Part shown: positions 48,820-60,830 of the stretch, one piece after another
How positions within the stretch are numbered: the first letter of the stretch is position 1
Layout: each line of letters begins with the position of its first letter
Assembly (NCBI GenBank): GCA_004794785.1
Contig: SJOL01006654.1
Coordinates: 997,823-1,061,822, forward strand
Origin: Opisthorchis felineus
Lineage: Eukaryota > Platyhelminthes > Trematoda > Opisthorchiida > Opisthorchiidae
DNA: 64,000 nucleotides
Direction: 5' to 3'
Program-made: the position numbers and the translations under genes
The notes under the pieces: model-generated
The model's database searches: none
Seen by the model: the letters and a program-made list of their open reading frames with translations, nothing else
Told to the model about the DNA's origin: nothing

Positions 48820-51800
48820 CCACAGGCTAAAGAAGCACTTTAAGCCCTTCAGCTGGAAGAAGGGCTAGACAGATGCTAAACCGGATGTCTGCGTCATCAA
48901 CATTGCCTTGCCAAATTCCCACATCCTGAGTTTGGTTTTTGGAGACATGTGGACGACTGTCTGGGGATAACGGAGTGATCTATGAACAGCAGATGTCTGT
49001 AGACTGACCACTAGCTGCCTGCTGACTCATGAATCGTTGCAGATATTAGGGTCTGTGAACCCGATTCTTTGGTCTACCAAATCGTGTCGCCGCAACTGCA
49101 GGTGACCTAACAATTGAAATGAGCCGCAAAAGGTTTGACTAGTTTGGAGTGGCAGGATCCAGGTGGACTGGCTTACTCATAGTTACGAGGCTGAATAGTT
49201 GAGATCAAGAGTGGCTGTCAATTTGTTCACTGTTTGCGGACATGTGACCCCTCTTAAATGCTATATGCAAGAAAAATAGTAGCAGGGTTAAGTCTAGCTT
49301 TTTGAAACCTGCGTTCGGAGGGGAAGTTCGGAATAGCTATACTCTAGTAGGGGTTGTTTCAAGAACCCTTCTTCTTAGTTGTGCAGCTCATCGGAGATGA
49401 AGTTTTTCCTCATCGCTTTTATAATCATACCTGCATGTAAAACCCAAATAGTGGATGTAGTAGACGCCCCAGTCAGAGGCGGATAGCACGGATGTCTTTT
49501 GAGCAGAACAGCTGAGAAAGCTGAACTCGCGCTTTACTCTTTCTCGTAAAACACCTGATTTGAGGTAAAAAGATTCAAGGCACCCCTAAATGTTCTTCAA
49601 TAGCAACATAACGTTCAAATTAACGTTTTCAAAGCCAGATTCTCCCAATATTATCACATAACTCCTATTCTGTAACAACCAAGCATATGTCAGCAAGTAT
49701 AGGACCCGAATGGCTGTCCTAGGCGACTGTCCATGCTGAATGGCTTAACATCCATTGTAATCTGTTTGGAAGGTAACAACTCATTCTCTTTTTATCCCAC
49801 TGAGTAGAATCATGTATAAATTTTATAAGTAGATAATAACTGTTTGTCTTCTTTGCAGATCTTGGTTGTACTGTAATCTAAAAGTTTTCAGCTATGTTGG
49901 TCTTATAATCAGAAAATACAAGCGATTTTTAGACTTGCAGTTTAGCATCGGTTACGAGCAGCATTTACATCGAGTCGTGTATTTCAAAGTACTGATCATC
50001 CGTGAGCACCATAAAATCAATGGTCACAACATGTGAATTTCAGTCTTAGAAACAACGATATTGGTTGGTTTGTTAGAATGATAACGAACACGTCCGTAAA
50101 ACCGTCCGCGGGGAAATGCTAGAACCAACAATTTTTCTACCGGTACGCAATTTAAGGAGAATGGTTATATGTCTGCAGGATTTATGTACCGTCAGTAACA
50201 ATGCCTGTAGGTGTCCTAAAAATACCGACGTAGGAAAAAGACGCTGTAAAATGAATTTGGGAAAATTGCATGAGATATTTGTCGTTGAGAGATTTATTGT
50301 TGTATTCCGGTTGCTTCCACTAGTAAGCTATAGAGCAGTTTGCTGTATGTCCGGACGAGAGTTTGTCCTGTGGTTCTCCATTCCTATTTTAAGGCAGCCA
50401 CTAAAACAGTTTTGGGGTCACAAACTTTCCGCACTTATGTGCACTCGGTATGTAACTATTAGCCCTGGATTAAGACGGCATCACTCCATAGGCTACAAAT
50501 TGGTCACGACAAATACTCCAAGCAGTACATTGAACGTCAGCTCCCGATGTGGTTGGAAGCTTGTGAAGCCCATTTTTCGTCCACATACCCGACCCTCATA
50601 AGCGCCTATGACGGCGAATGACACCATAACACCACAACATCATACCCTTCGAGTTTGTCATCATCCCCAAGTGAAGGATCTACACATGTGGAAAATGAAA
50701 CCCACGTATAAATTTCAGATTACGCCTGAGGTCGCTCTATCATAACTCATTCTACGCTATATTACTTGAATGTTGTTAGGATTTTCTTGCTTTTTGATAA
50801 CTGCTGAACGATATCAAAAGCGCTTCATGGGTACTAATCACAACCTTTTTGTGACTTATCGGGTGTGCGCAAAATGTATGCATAGTGGCCCAATAGTTAT
50901 GTCCAATTGGAGAAAAATATAGTACCTTCCCGCTAACGGCTCACAAAGCTGAATGCAGCTAGCCTTATGACACAAGGAATAGCACTAGTTCGAGGCTGAC
51001 AAGAGATGTGCCTGTCAGCATTTCGATGGAGTACCTTTGTCTAAAGGCGTTTCCTTGGAGAGATTATTGCACATGTCCCATTTGGAGTCTTTTGAGTGGC
51101 CTGAATTTCTGAATGAGAATGACGCAACAGTAAAAGAAACTTTCTGCGTGTTCCATCAAATCTGACCTTCGTATGTTTAGCTCAGCCGTAGTACACAATT
51201 TCCCATAACGGACATCCAAGTCTTTCACCACTTGTTATCAGGAGCCCCCAGAAACAGATCAATATTGCAGAGGCTGAAGTGACTTCTATCCCGTGATTTT
51301 CTCCCTTTGAAGCTACCCGTCTTCTGTTACATTTGTTTCGGATGTTGCCATGACTCTAATCCAGAAAAAACTGTATTCCTCTTTTTTTCAGATTTGGTTG
51401 AATACACGTCTTGGATGTATTACAAAAAAACCCACCTATTGAAGTTGCTATCTGTGAACTTACTATTTGGAAATACAAGCGAGGCACAACTGCCATGAAA
51501 TTTGCCTTTTTAATTCATATAAGTTTTATAGTCATATTACTTTACTTTACTTTTACAATTCAACAACAGCTCAATCGCTCTACCTGACATCCATTGAAAA
51601 CGTTCACAAACTATCTGCAGTCTTTTAGATTCCAACTAAAGGGACTGGCCAAAAACGATCTCATTTGATGGCGACTTAACCCTGAGGCACCCTGAGGCAT
51701 ACTGCTGAAATGAAAGCAGTCAGGGAAAGTTTCGACCGTATTTAACGAGGCACTGGATTAGCACTGTGGGTGACGAGATGCTCGACATATCCGGTAAGGA

Positions 51801-52654
51801 TCAAAATTGGACCACCTAAACTAGATACATTGCAGTCTCGTTAGCAAATTAAGGAAGTTTGGTCATTCTGACTTAGGAACCAAAACATGAACGTTGCTTT
51901 TGAATAGGTACTACGTTTATCAGAATCGGTGGGAAATTTACAATACAAGTTTCGTCATTTCTGGTGGAACAACCAGCAAGTGACATTCAACAATGACAAC
52001 GGTGATTAGAAATGAACAGCTAATTTCTCAACTTCGATTCAAGCAGAAGAGTTCATAAAAAAGCGGCCTTCATTGGAGAAGTAAGGTTTGATCTATATAA
52101 AGTCATGTGAACTATTCTGACACAAAAATCGAGTTTCGCCTTTCTTTTTATGCCAGACATTGTGTAGTAAGCCGAACCGCTAACTTTAAAAACTAACAAC
52201 CAATATGATTTATTTATTTGCAAATCACAGTATAAGAAAGGTGAGAGTTAATGTTGATGGCTTGGGTGAATATTGTAGGCCAAGCAGAAAATGAATTCTC
52301 CTCCAAGAAATACACCGAAACTCTCTTCTGCACCTCTACATATGTTGTACGATTGGATCATCTGCCGTATCGGGCAAAAAGTGACTGCTCTGGAGAAATG
52401 CGAGACGACCCCAAATCTGCTTCACTATATGAGTATTGTTTTGTAAAAGCTAACCATTTATTGGTAAGTCTTGTGGTAGCCTAAGTAGCTTGTGATGAAA
52501 CCTGCAACCAGCTGGAAGTGTTCCGCTACACAATTGGCACCTCTCAAAGCCTGGCTATGAACAAATAGACTTGAGGGCGACTAGGCCTAAAATTGTATAG
52601 CGAAGGCGCTGCTCTGCAAAGACGCAACTCTAATCCACCGCTAACTTGCACATT
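48820..52654. other. No recognisable gene; possible LINE linker remnant at left
   Basis: 48820-49150 lies where the upstream part of the RTE relic would be on the minus strand, but no block is diagnostic. The longest real open frame of this stretch, 50116-50601 plus (161 codons), has no recognisable domain, signal or splice context. In this much DNA one frame of that length is expected by chance. A plus-strand frame at 52251-52463 ends at a good donor (TTG|GTAAGT at 52464) but has no compatible acceptor. Confidence 0.45.
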
Positions 52655-52725
52655 GCTAAGGCCATCTTGACTGGTGGCTAGATATTTTCAACCAAATGAC
52701 CTAGCTCAGCAAACAGAAAAATAGT
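52655..52725 (+). repeat. Very degraded copy of the palindromic repeat
   Basis: GGTGGCTAGATATTTTCAAC...GACCTAGCTCAGCAAACAGA lines up with the arm GGTGATGAAACATTTGCAAT...GCTCAACTCAGCAAACAAA of the 46.1 kb copy. The match is partial and single-armed. Confidence 0.4.
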
Positions 52726-55150
52726 CAGCTGTACCTCCGAAAAATGCCCCGATTAGAAGCGCCAGCTGACTGGCTATACCTCCTATTTTCTATGAAGAGT
52801 TTTTTTTCAAATAACACGTCAGATTGGAGCTAACAGTGTCGAAAAAGAGGGGCCGTATTTTTTAGCCAGACCTTGAAGTTGCACTTTATAGATTGATGAC
52901 TAAAACGTTGGCTCCTAACTAGATCTTTGGACGAGATAATTCTAAAAATTGGGACTTTTGGAAATCAGAATGGGAAACGCTCTCGCACCATGATAAAGAT
53001 TTAACTAGGATAGTAAAGCGCCAGATTAAATTAGTTGGATAATTAACATTTACTGTATCAGTATCAAAAGTGAAGACAGAGTGAACTGTAGAAGCCCATA
53101 TAGCTCTTGCCTACAAATAGCAGTTCAAGAAGCCGTTGCAGAGGGAAATGCGATTGTACTGGGTTAGAACATTGGATCTGTCTAGAGTACAAATACACAG
53201 TCCTTTTTATGATTTTGAAGGAGCACTAGTTGGTCTGGATTGCAGTTGTCGCCTTTTTCACCATCAACTGTACAGGCGTGTTTTAGGTTAGAAAATCCCC
53301 GTCTCTCCAAAAGAAGAATTTTACAGGGCGCTCGTTGCCACATGGCGAAGGATAACATGAGTTTGGTAGCTAGATTTAATCTTGATTTTGTACCGGGAAA
53401 CAAGTTTGCCTGAAAAAAGTTTTTGAGTACTCATCAGGATGGATATCGTTATACCCTAGTACAACAGCACACCACATATTGTGCATACCATTTGCAGCCA
53501 AGTAAGGTGGAAGTTTTTGGCGGGAAATGGATAAATGAGTCAAATCTGGTGGAAGCTTACCTGGGACACAAGTCAGTTTGTGAGGAAGGCCGATGCATTG
53601 AAAGCCGGATAGTTGTATGTATAGTTGTAAGGGAGACAGGTGAAAACAATGATGACCAAAAACGTGTCACGCTGTCAACCGTAAAATTAGGTTCGGAGCG
53701 TATAACCATTTGAGTACAATGCGATGTCTTTGGCCTGTGTCACTACATGTACTGATTCCGACTTTACGGTTACCATACACTTTTCGGCTAAATTCACACC
53801 TGGGGAAGCAGCTACATCGGCAGTACAACAACGTTTCTTGGTATAGGGACAGAATAACACGTACGTGGACAGTTTTCGAAGAATTCATATGGAACACCGA
53901 CCAACTCATTTGATAATGCAGTCCTTAATATTTTCCAATTCAGTGTAAAAGGCAGCCAAACGGAAATTACCTGGGTAACCTGCTTGACTATTTCAATTGG
54001 CGAAAAAGTAACTTGAGGCAACTTGTACGCGTATGGATGATCTGGCCAGTGTATCCGCCAGAGATCTTGTCACTAGGAAAATACAAACTAATTGTAGCTT
54101 GTTTTAGCCCAGCTGCTTGATGATACTCACCGGTCCGTCTCGCAATATGTGAACACACCGTACCCATAGTTTACTCCACACATTTGCTTTCGCATGCAAC
54201 AGGCGGTTCTTTTGCTGAACAAAGAGCCAGTTTCTGATTGTCTTTTACTGCCCTCCCATTTCTGTGAGACAGGTATTTTTATACCACATCAACTATAAAT
54301 ATACGTATCCTTTTAGATAAAGTCAACTTTTTCTGAAAAGCTATCGTGTGACATACGACCGTCGTCAAAGTCCGAATTATCAGCAAAGCGCACTCCCGAA
54401 TCTGGATATGACTATGGTAAATGATGTTCACAGCCATATGCTGATTTCAGAGGAGGAAAAAGATAGCCTTTAGGCAAATGGCTGATAAGCTAACGGTACA
54501 AGTGACAAACTCTAGAAAGTCAAACAATCCAAAGAATTAAATCAAATCTTCGGGTACCGGACCTAGTGAAGGAGACAGAGCGTCTCGTAACAAAGATGTC
54601 TCGGTAAAGTTAACAGTTTGATCAACCGAAGAGTGAAGAACTTTCTCAGGATTAAGCTTTTAGTGGGAAAATTCAACGAGTAGTGTACTAGGGGTATAAA
54701 CGTTTGATTACAAACAATAATGCATACAGCTTGCACTACTCACAGCAGGTCTCGCTTAGCTTGCCATCCTCATCCCGCCAAAGCATATTATACCTGCTCA
54801 GTAGCGGTGAGAATAGTCCTGTTTGCATTGTCAACTAGCCGAATGTTTATGAGATAATATTTCTAGGGATTTTGAGACAAACGTCAGTATAAAGTGAGTC
54901 GAACTCCATGCAAAAATGTTTACTAATGAAATACGTCCAAGTTTATTACCGTAATGCGTTTAATATATAGTCACATTGGTTTTTCAACATGACGAGAATG
55001 GTCACAAATTACTCACTTAGTATAACTGGCGGCCGTCTGCCCTCTACTGAAGTTTAGCAATTCAGTAATAAGCATTCAGATGCACATTCTATACAAGACA
55101 CACACAGAAAAGTAGGTTTTGGGTGTTGTTTTTCCAGGGCTTATAAATGC
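52726..55150. other. No recognisable gene
   Basis: A frame at 53426-53500, bounded by an AG and a good GTAAGG donor (53501), reads STHQDGYRYTLVQQHTTYCAY and could be a small exon. Without homology this cannot be told from chance. Confidence 0.4.
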
Positions 55151-55560
55151 TTGTTTGTGCAAAGAATGTCTTTACGGAATTTCGTCGTCGGCCTTACTTA
55201 TTCAGACGTTTTAAAAGCTAGGATCGGAATTGTGGAAATTGAGCGACGGGGGAAAATGTCACCTGGAACCACAACAGCACTTCCTGTGTATATGCATCTG
55301 GTGAATGAAAAGCCAGATTTGTCGTTTCCTTCTGTAACAAAAAACTATGCTGATGATAAGAATATAATTCGGACAGGCCAGCTTTGAGTAGTCAGAGTGT
55401 GTCGAGAATGGGATCATCAATAACAGCAAAAGTTGCTGTTTGACTCTGAGAAAATTGGGGAGCTTGCTGACGAGAAGCAATTAAAACACCAGTTTGACAA
55501 AAACCAAAAACACATCCTGACGCTCGGTAAACCCAATGTAGTGTACCATTTTCTGTCAAT
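55151..55560 (+). mobile_element. Decayed CR1-like LINE, RT motif C (YADD) region
   Basis: The 78-codon frame 55151-55387 ends in LSFPSVTKNYADDKNIIRTG. YADD at 55346-55357 is the catalytic motif C of reverse transcriptases. About 35 residues earlier KMSPGTTTALPVYMHLVNEKPD stands where the family has VPQGSVLGPLLFLIYVNDLP. After the stop the same frame continues with VVRVCREWD, then FDKNQKHILTLGKPNVVYHF near 55490-55553, the place of the family's FN..KC.VLHLGK.N..Y.Y. The order and spacing fit a CR1/jockey-type RT. Loss of the Gly-Ser in the PQG block and in-frame stops show it is inactive. It could belong to the same family as the relic at the left edge, of which it would be the next segment, but on the other strand. 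Confidence 0.72.
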
Positions 55561-55689
55561 CTAATGCGGAATTACTCTGGATGATAACATTTACATGTTT
55601 CCTCCATGGGAAAATAGTGTGTTTGCCATAGTGTCTAGGTAGCTCAAAATTGCTCGAAGCTCCCAGCTTAGTATCCAACAATCGCGGAG

Positions 55690-55875
55690 CATTTCACCAC
55701 CTGACCACGTAATGTGAGTTGCGTGATCGAATGGTGGGCGACGCTGTCTCTTGCTTAAATACGAATTAACCGCACTGCTTCTCAACCTTCAGGTAGTAGC
55801 CAGGAGGTCACGGGTTAAAATCATCCTTGAGATTCGTGAGAGGCCCAACACAAAATGTAAGTGGTTCAGAATTTG
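55690..55875 (+). repeat. Possible tRNA-derived SINE
   Basis: The block ACCGCACTGCTTCTCAACC...CAGGAGGTCACGGGTTAAAATC at about 55768-55824 has the look of a tRNA-like head: an anticodon-arm-like stretch, a variable region, and a box B-like GGTTAAAATC in place of GGTTCGAATC. An A box is not clear and the T stem is broken. It could be a SINE remnant or part of the preceding LINE's tail. The two minus- and plus-strand frames here are not genes. Confidence 0.3.
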
Positions 55876-57589
55876 TATATTATTTCAAATGACATCGATT
55901 CTTCTTTGGAAGAGGCAAAATAATCAAGTGGCTACCTTTTAGCAGGATGAAAATTTTGTCGCTGCCTGTTAGAAATTCGGTGCTACGCTTCACGTTTCCA
56001 AAACATTTATAACATTTCGAGGAAATTTCATTTGTTCCAGTTGAGCACCCACTTCATCACCCGAAATCATTTTACAAATTTTTTACAAACACAACAGGCG
56101 TTCTTGTTGTTTACATAACGCTTGCAGCTTTTGTGCGACCATGATTCATGATTTTTTGCATGCTATTCTATGTTTCATCCCATCGCCTTATTCATAGTGG
56201 CAAGTAAATACATCCGTAATCTGTGTACGTGAATCAATAAGTGTACTCAGACTAAAATGATTATGGACGTTTGAAGGGCTATCATATTTCGGCAAAAATG
56301 AACAACAAAAGAGAAAAGTTGCCAAATCGTGTTTGTTGATTGTCTTTCAACCTACTTAGAAATGAGTCTTTTCATGAAGTTTTATACGGAAACTACACTC
56401 TCAGTCACAGAAGGGAAAAAACAACTAAGGAGTGAGGATAAATGATAAAAATCACTTTTCCGACCTGCTGCAGTGAATCGAAATAAAGCCCTTATTGACC
56501 AAGCAAGGTGAATACCCCCTCTGCTATACAGCATGATCCTAGGAGCAGATTATCGACCGTTCTGATTTCAACAAAATATCTTGCTTTGCTTTTGAAGTAT
56601 GGTAATAATAGCTCTGAGAACAGATAATAATAGGCAGGAAAAAGTTTTATCGATTTGATCTTACTGATAGGAGCACACGAGAGTTTTTCTCATGAATTTT
56701 AGACCAATGTCTCTCAGTGGCATATTGAGTCTGGTCCAATAGTAGCCAGTATCAGTAATTCTCGCTAGACCAACTCATGGGCCAGACCACCAGTTTTACT
56801 TCTCGTAATCACGAACAAAATCTAGAAGGATAGGTTTACGCTATCATTTTTTTGGACGTAGGTGGATTGATTAAGCTTAGTCAACAAAGTTAGGATTCAT
56901 CTGCACGCTTAACTGGCACAGATAGCCGAAGGAGCTATACACAGTTTATTGCACATGTGGGGCTACAACTAGTCGTGTTAGCATCTAAAAATTGAATTGC
57001 GACCAACTTTTGCAACACATTGTTTAATACGCTGAAAAGGCTTGGGACCCTGGCTCCCAAATCCCTGTTGATGGGAGACCACATGCCCTTTTTCATGTGG
57101 GTGAGACGAGTATGAACAATCTGCATGGTGTCGAACATCACGGTTAACCAAACGCACAATGACTCATACGCACCTACATTCCACTCAAGGATACTGCGAT
57201 AGGTTTGTTTTCAGGCGTCACTTTTCAACTTCAGTCTATTTAAGTCTGTGAGACAGGCGTCAAACAATATATCTGACCATGACAAGCGTCGCATAACATT
57301 TCGGCCGGTTCGCCTGATTACTACTGGGACAACACCAAGTATAGGAAGCAACTGGAAAAAAACTGAATCGCCGTCTCAGTGCACATGTCGATTCAAATTG
57401 CAGTAAAATGTGGTTGAGAACTTACGCATGACTAAGAAAATTTTCACGCAAAGTGCAACATAAATAATGAAATATCATGTGTATTTCCTGAAGAGCTGAT
57501 AACACTTTGTCCGGCTCTTGGCAAAATTGATATATCGAACGTGGAACCCGAAAAAGCTTAGTCACAGGAGTGCTTTTGCTATTATTTAG
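55876..57589. other. No recognisable gene
   Basis: Nothing supportable. If the exon at 57590 is real, this would be its upstream intron or flank. Frames do not exceed 75 codons. Confidence 0.45.
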
Positions 57590-57758
57590 ACTCATCATGT
57601 GGACATACAGCAACCCGATGGCTGACTCTTTAATTAGCCGTCTCAGGCAGTTCCCTGTGGACGCCGCGACATTCGATAAGTGTGTACAGGCAGTTAATAT
57701 GGTTTTCTTTGAAATTCTTTATCGAACCAGTCAATTCAAGCAACTTCCTGACTACTGG
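57590..57758 (+). CDS. Putative internal exon A of an unidentified gene
   Basis: A 169-base segment lies between an acceptor with a T-rich tract (GCTATTATTTAG, ending 57589) and a donor TGG|GTAATA at 57759. Translation reads LIMWTYSNPMADSLISRLRQ and then a sequence ending FKQLPDYW, a helical-looking, compositionally normal protein stretch. The exon starts on the last base of a codon and ends at a codon boundary (phase 0). That fits exon B at 58753, which opens at a codon boundary, with an intron of about 1 kb. I do not recognise the family. The frame is open upstream only to an alternative start, so an earlier exon is required. Confidence 0.4.
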
Positions 57759-58752
57759 GTAATAAAGGTCCCTAATGAACCCCACGATTAATCATGCCAT
57801 TGTACCACTATATAACTGTACTATAAATTAGACAAAATTCCTTTATCGTTCAGTTTCTTTCCCGCTAAATACACAGCAGACATTGTCGAATATACTAATT
57901 TGCCTAGAGTTTAGACTTAAGCACAACCGTTTCGAAATTGTGATACATTAGATATTCCTGTACTTTTTAAGAAAAATCATTTGATCACATTGTTTTGCAG
58001 TCTGAGTTGATCTACTCTTTTATGCTACTATCCCGTTGCCATATTTTCTCCCGTTTGTTGTACCTTTGTGCCAGTAGTGTAAACTTCTCTCGAGCAATTA
58101 ACACCCCGTTAAATACATCATGTATTTTTTTACTTAATGTTATGTAAAACATATATACTGGAATGAATGAGGGTAGCAAAATACAATCATATCCGTACAA
58201 TAGCCAGAATTTCGCCCACAATATTCTTTTAGCCATGAAACAAACTTTCCCGCAAGCACAAACGGGAACGCGACGGAGCAGTACTCACGCTGGAGAATTG
58301 CCATCCACTTACCATGCAAAGGCATGAGGCGTTATTGTAATGCAAATTAGGATTTACGGACAAAACTCTGAAGCTATTTATCCTTCGACATTTCTAAACT
58401 TAGAAAATAAAAATAACAGACTTAGTATAAAACAACACCCATAATGATTAATCATTCCAAACTTGTTTAATTGGGTCACGCTGCCTCTCTAAGGTCCTCT
58501 CGATGTTTCATCCAACGTGTGGCCACAACTCCATTGGAGACAGTTTTGTGGGTGTATTAGTTAATAAGGTTCCTCACTTGTCAAATAAGATGCTGGTGTT
58601 CAGGAAAAATTTCCTTAAATATGGGTAATTTTTAGCCCATTCCGTTCCATTGCAATCTTGCAACCCAAAATACTAAAAACATTATTTATATATATTATCA
58701 GGTGACTCAGATTGATTTGCTTGTACCATTTTCAGTCCAGTACACCATTTAG
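57759..58752 (+). other. Putative intron between exons A and B
   Basis: If both exons are real this 994-base stretch is their intron: GTAATA at the left and CACCATTTAG at the right. It is AT-rich and has no recognisable feature. Minus-strand frames at 58012-58325 look fortuitous. Confidence 0.35.
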
Positions 58753-59009
58753 ACAAAGGTTTACTTGCGCACTATTTTGAACTGTGACCAAGATGTCGAG
58801 AGAAGTTTCAAATGTAACGCCTACTTTCAGTGTAACCTGACCACCATCAAGGTGTTCAACCTGCCAATATGCATTCCTATGGACTACCGACCGAAAGCAG
58901 AGAACGAAAACTTGACGGACAAATTTATGACCTTTTTTAGTGACAAAAATGATGATGAGGAGAACTATTCATTTAAAGGTCACATCTTCACTAGAGTGGG
59001 AATTGCGAG
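58753..59009 (+). CDS. Putative internal exon B of an unidentified gene
   Basis: This 257-base segment is preceded by CACCATTTAG, whose TAG is also an in-frame stop, so the exon cannot start earlier. It is followed by a donor GCGAG|GTAATG at 59010. It encodes about 85 residues beginning TKVYLRTILNCDQDVERSFK, with four Cys in the first third. A Pro-rich middle (LPICIPMDYRPK) and an acidic DKNDDEEN stretch follow, ending FTRVGIA. It opens in phase 0, matching exon A, and leaves in phase 2. No known domain is recognisable to me and no following exon was identified. Confidence 0.42.
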
Positions 59010-60734
59010 GTAATGACCCTGTCCATACATTCAGTACAAGTAACTAACTCTTAGTCACCAGGATACGTAAGGTTGCCTAAAATTTGTCTCCGCGAAACAA
59101 CTTGTGGAAGGGAATGAAAATGAGTAAAATTGGTTGGAAAAATCTACATAAACCAACATATACAGTCTGTTCAATTACTGAATATTACCGATCCCTAAAG
59201 ATTCAAATACACTTTTTGCAAAAGTTATTTCTATTGATTTAGATAAATATGTTGCACCAGTAAACGTAGAAGCTTTTATTCTACGACCTTATCCAACCTC
59301 AAACAGGGGTAGTAACAGCATTTTGACGTTATGCATCTAATTTCTTTGGGAATTAGTCAAACATGGCTCTTTAAATGAAAGCGTTTCCGAGTTCTTTTGT
59401 AAGAAATAGATCGCATCCTCAGGAATACTTAGGCGTGTATGGTGACCCTTGTTGCTTGTGTCCATTTTTTGAGAAACATGTGAACTTACCTTGCGCCCAA
59501 TTTCTAGTTCACGGTCAGACCGGATAAATATACCTGTCTCTGTAGTGCTTAATTGCATGTAACTGTCTGGTTTAGTTAACTTATAGAACTCTAAAATAAC
59601 GTGGTCGTGGGCGACTTTCTAACCAACAGTTACCCAATCAGTAAGTAGCCTCAAAGTGTCCGAATAAATAATTTTGAAACCTCGTCCAAGGCCAAGGGTA
59701 TGCCCACTAATTAAGAGAAATCCAACTGTTAAGCCTAACATTTACGGATGAAACGCAGTTAAGTATTGGTGGGCATACCAGGTACGATAACGTTAAATTA
59801 ATGTCCACTCGGCTTGCCACAAGTGGCCAACTGTTTCATTACGTATCATCGACCCAGATTAGCGCAACTTTACAACGTTAACTAAGAATTACTCACGATA
59901 TTCAGTCCCGAAAACAGAATTTGAGTGCCTACGTTATAGAATATATCATTTGACGACCTGAGTGCAACTCTATTTCCAGGTAGTATGCATGGCGTTACTA
60001 CCAGACAAACATATCTAACAAGTCGAAAAAAAACGTATGACTACAAAATAAAGTTTTCGCGTTTGTCTGAAACCTCCGACCACACGATCCGATCTCTTTG
60101 TGCAGCTAACTTCAATTAGGCTCTAGGGGAAAGTGCTGCCATGTAGGAAAGCTTCGATAGCCCAGTTTGGAATGATTGATTGAGATGCCCGAAGGGCATG
60201 CATTGGTATTTCCGAATCAGTGATAGCTAAAAGTGCATGCTGTCTAGCATTACACCATAGCACTCCCCAAGTGACCTTGAAAGTCACCCTACAGACGTGC
60301 TAACAGCCCACAAGTTCATAAAGGGTGTGTCCCACGTAACGTTTCCGATGAACAGCGCGGATAACTTGACTGGCCAACCAGTGCTGAACTGACCGTCCAT
60401 GGCTTGAGCAATGTGCTACCCAATGTTGTGCATTTGTAACCATTTGCTCAGGTTTCTTTACTCCCATGTTCAAATGTTACCGTAGACTAACCGGCGATAA
60501 TAAGGTGAGGTTTTGTTATGATGTGAAAATTAGCGCACGTGAAATTACTCCAAAATTGATAAATGACCCTATTTTCACCCTACATCTACGCAAGAAAATA
60601 TAAGTTCAAGGAGTAACGTCTATAGGGTCGTGACGACGAGTTTAGATCTCCATTTTCAAATGCCTCCCTTTTAGACCCCAGGTAGAATGAGGACTTACCA
60701 CAACGCTGTACAGTACAAGGCNTTCCGAGCTGTC
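59010..60734. other. No recognisable gene
   Basis: Possible continuation of the intron after exon B. No following exon with a phase-2 acceptor could be recognised. One undetermined base lies at 60722. Confidence 0.45.
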
Positions 60735-60830
60735 TTCGTCTAATAGCTCAGTGGTTTATTAAACTGTCAGCTTTCATGACCGTCTTCTCAGTGCGCAATA
60801 CAGTATCACGGTCTGACCTCACAACTTCTG
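60735..60830 (+). repeat. Possible tRNA-like element or SINE head
   Basis: TAATAGCTCAGTGGTTTA at 60741-60758 matches a pol III box A (TRGCNNAGTGG). A weak box B-like GGTCTGACC follows at 60811-60819. The distance is slightly long for a tRNA and no acceptor stem can be drawn, so a degraded tRNA-derived SINE is more likely than a tRNA gene. Confidence 0.3.

Noticed and set aside
50116..50601. 161-codon plus-strand open frame
   Set aside because: No motif, signal peptide, splice context or family resemblance. One such frame is expected by chance in 64 kb of this composition.
52251..52463. Possible exon ending at a strong GTAAGT donor
   Set aside because: The nearest good acceptor (ending 52230) leads into stops in the required frame. 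Kept only as a remark.
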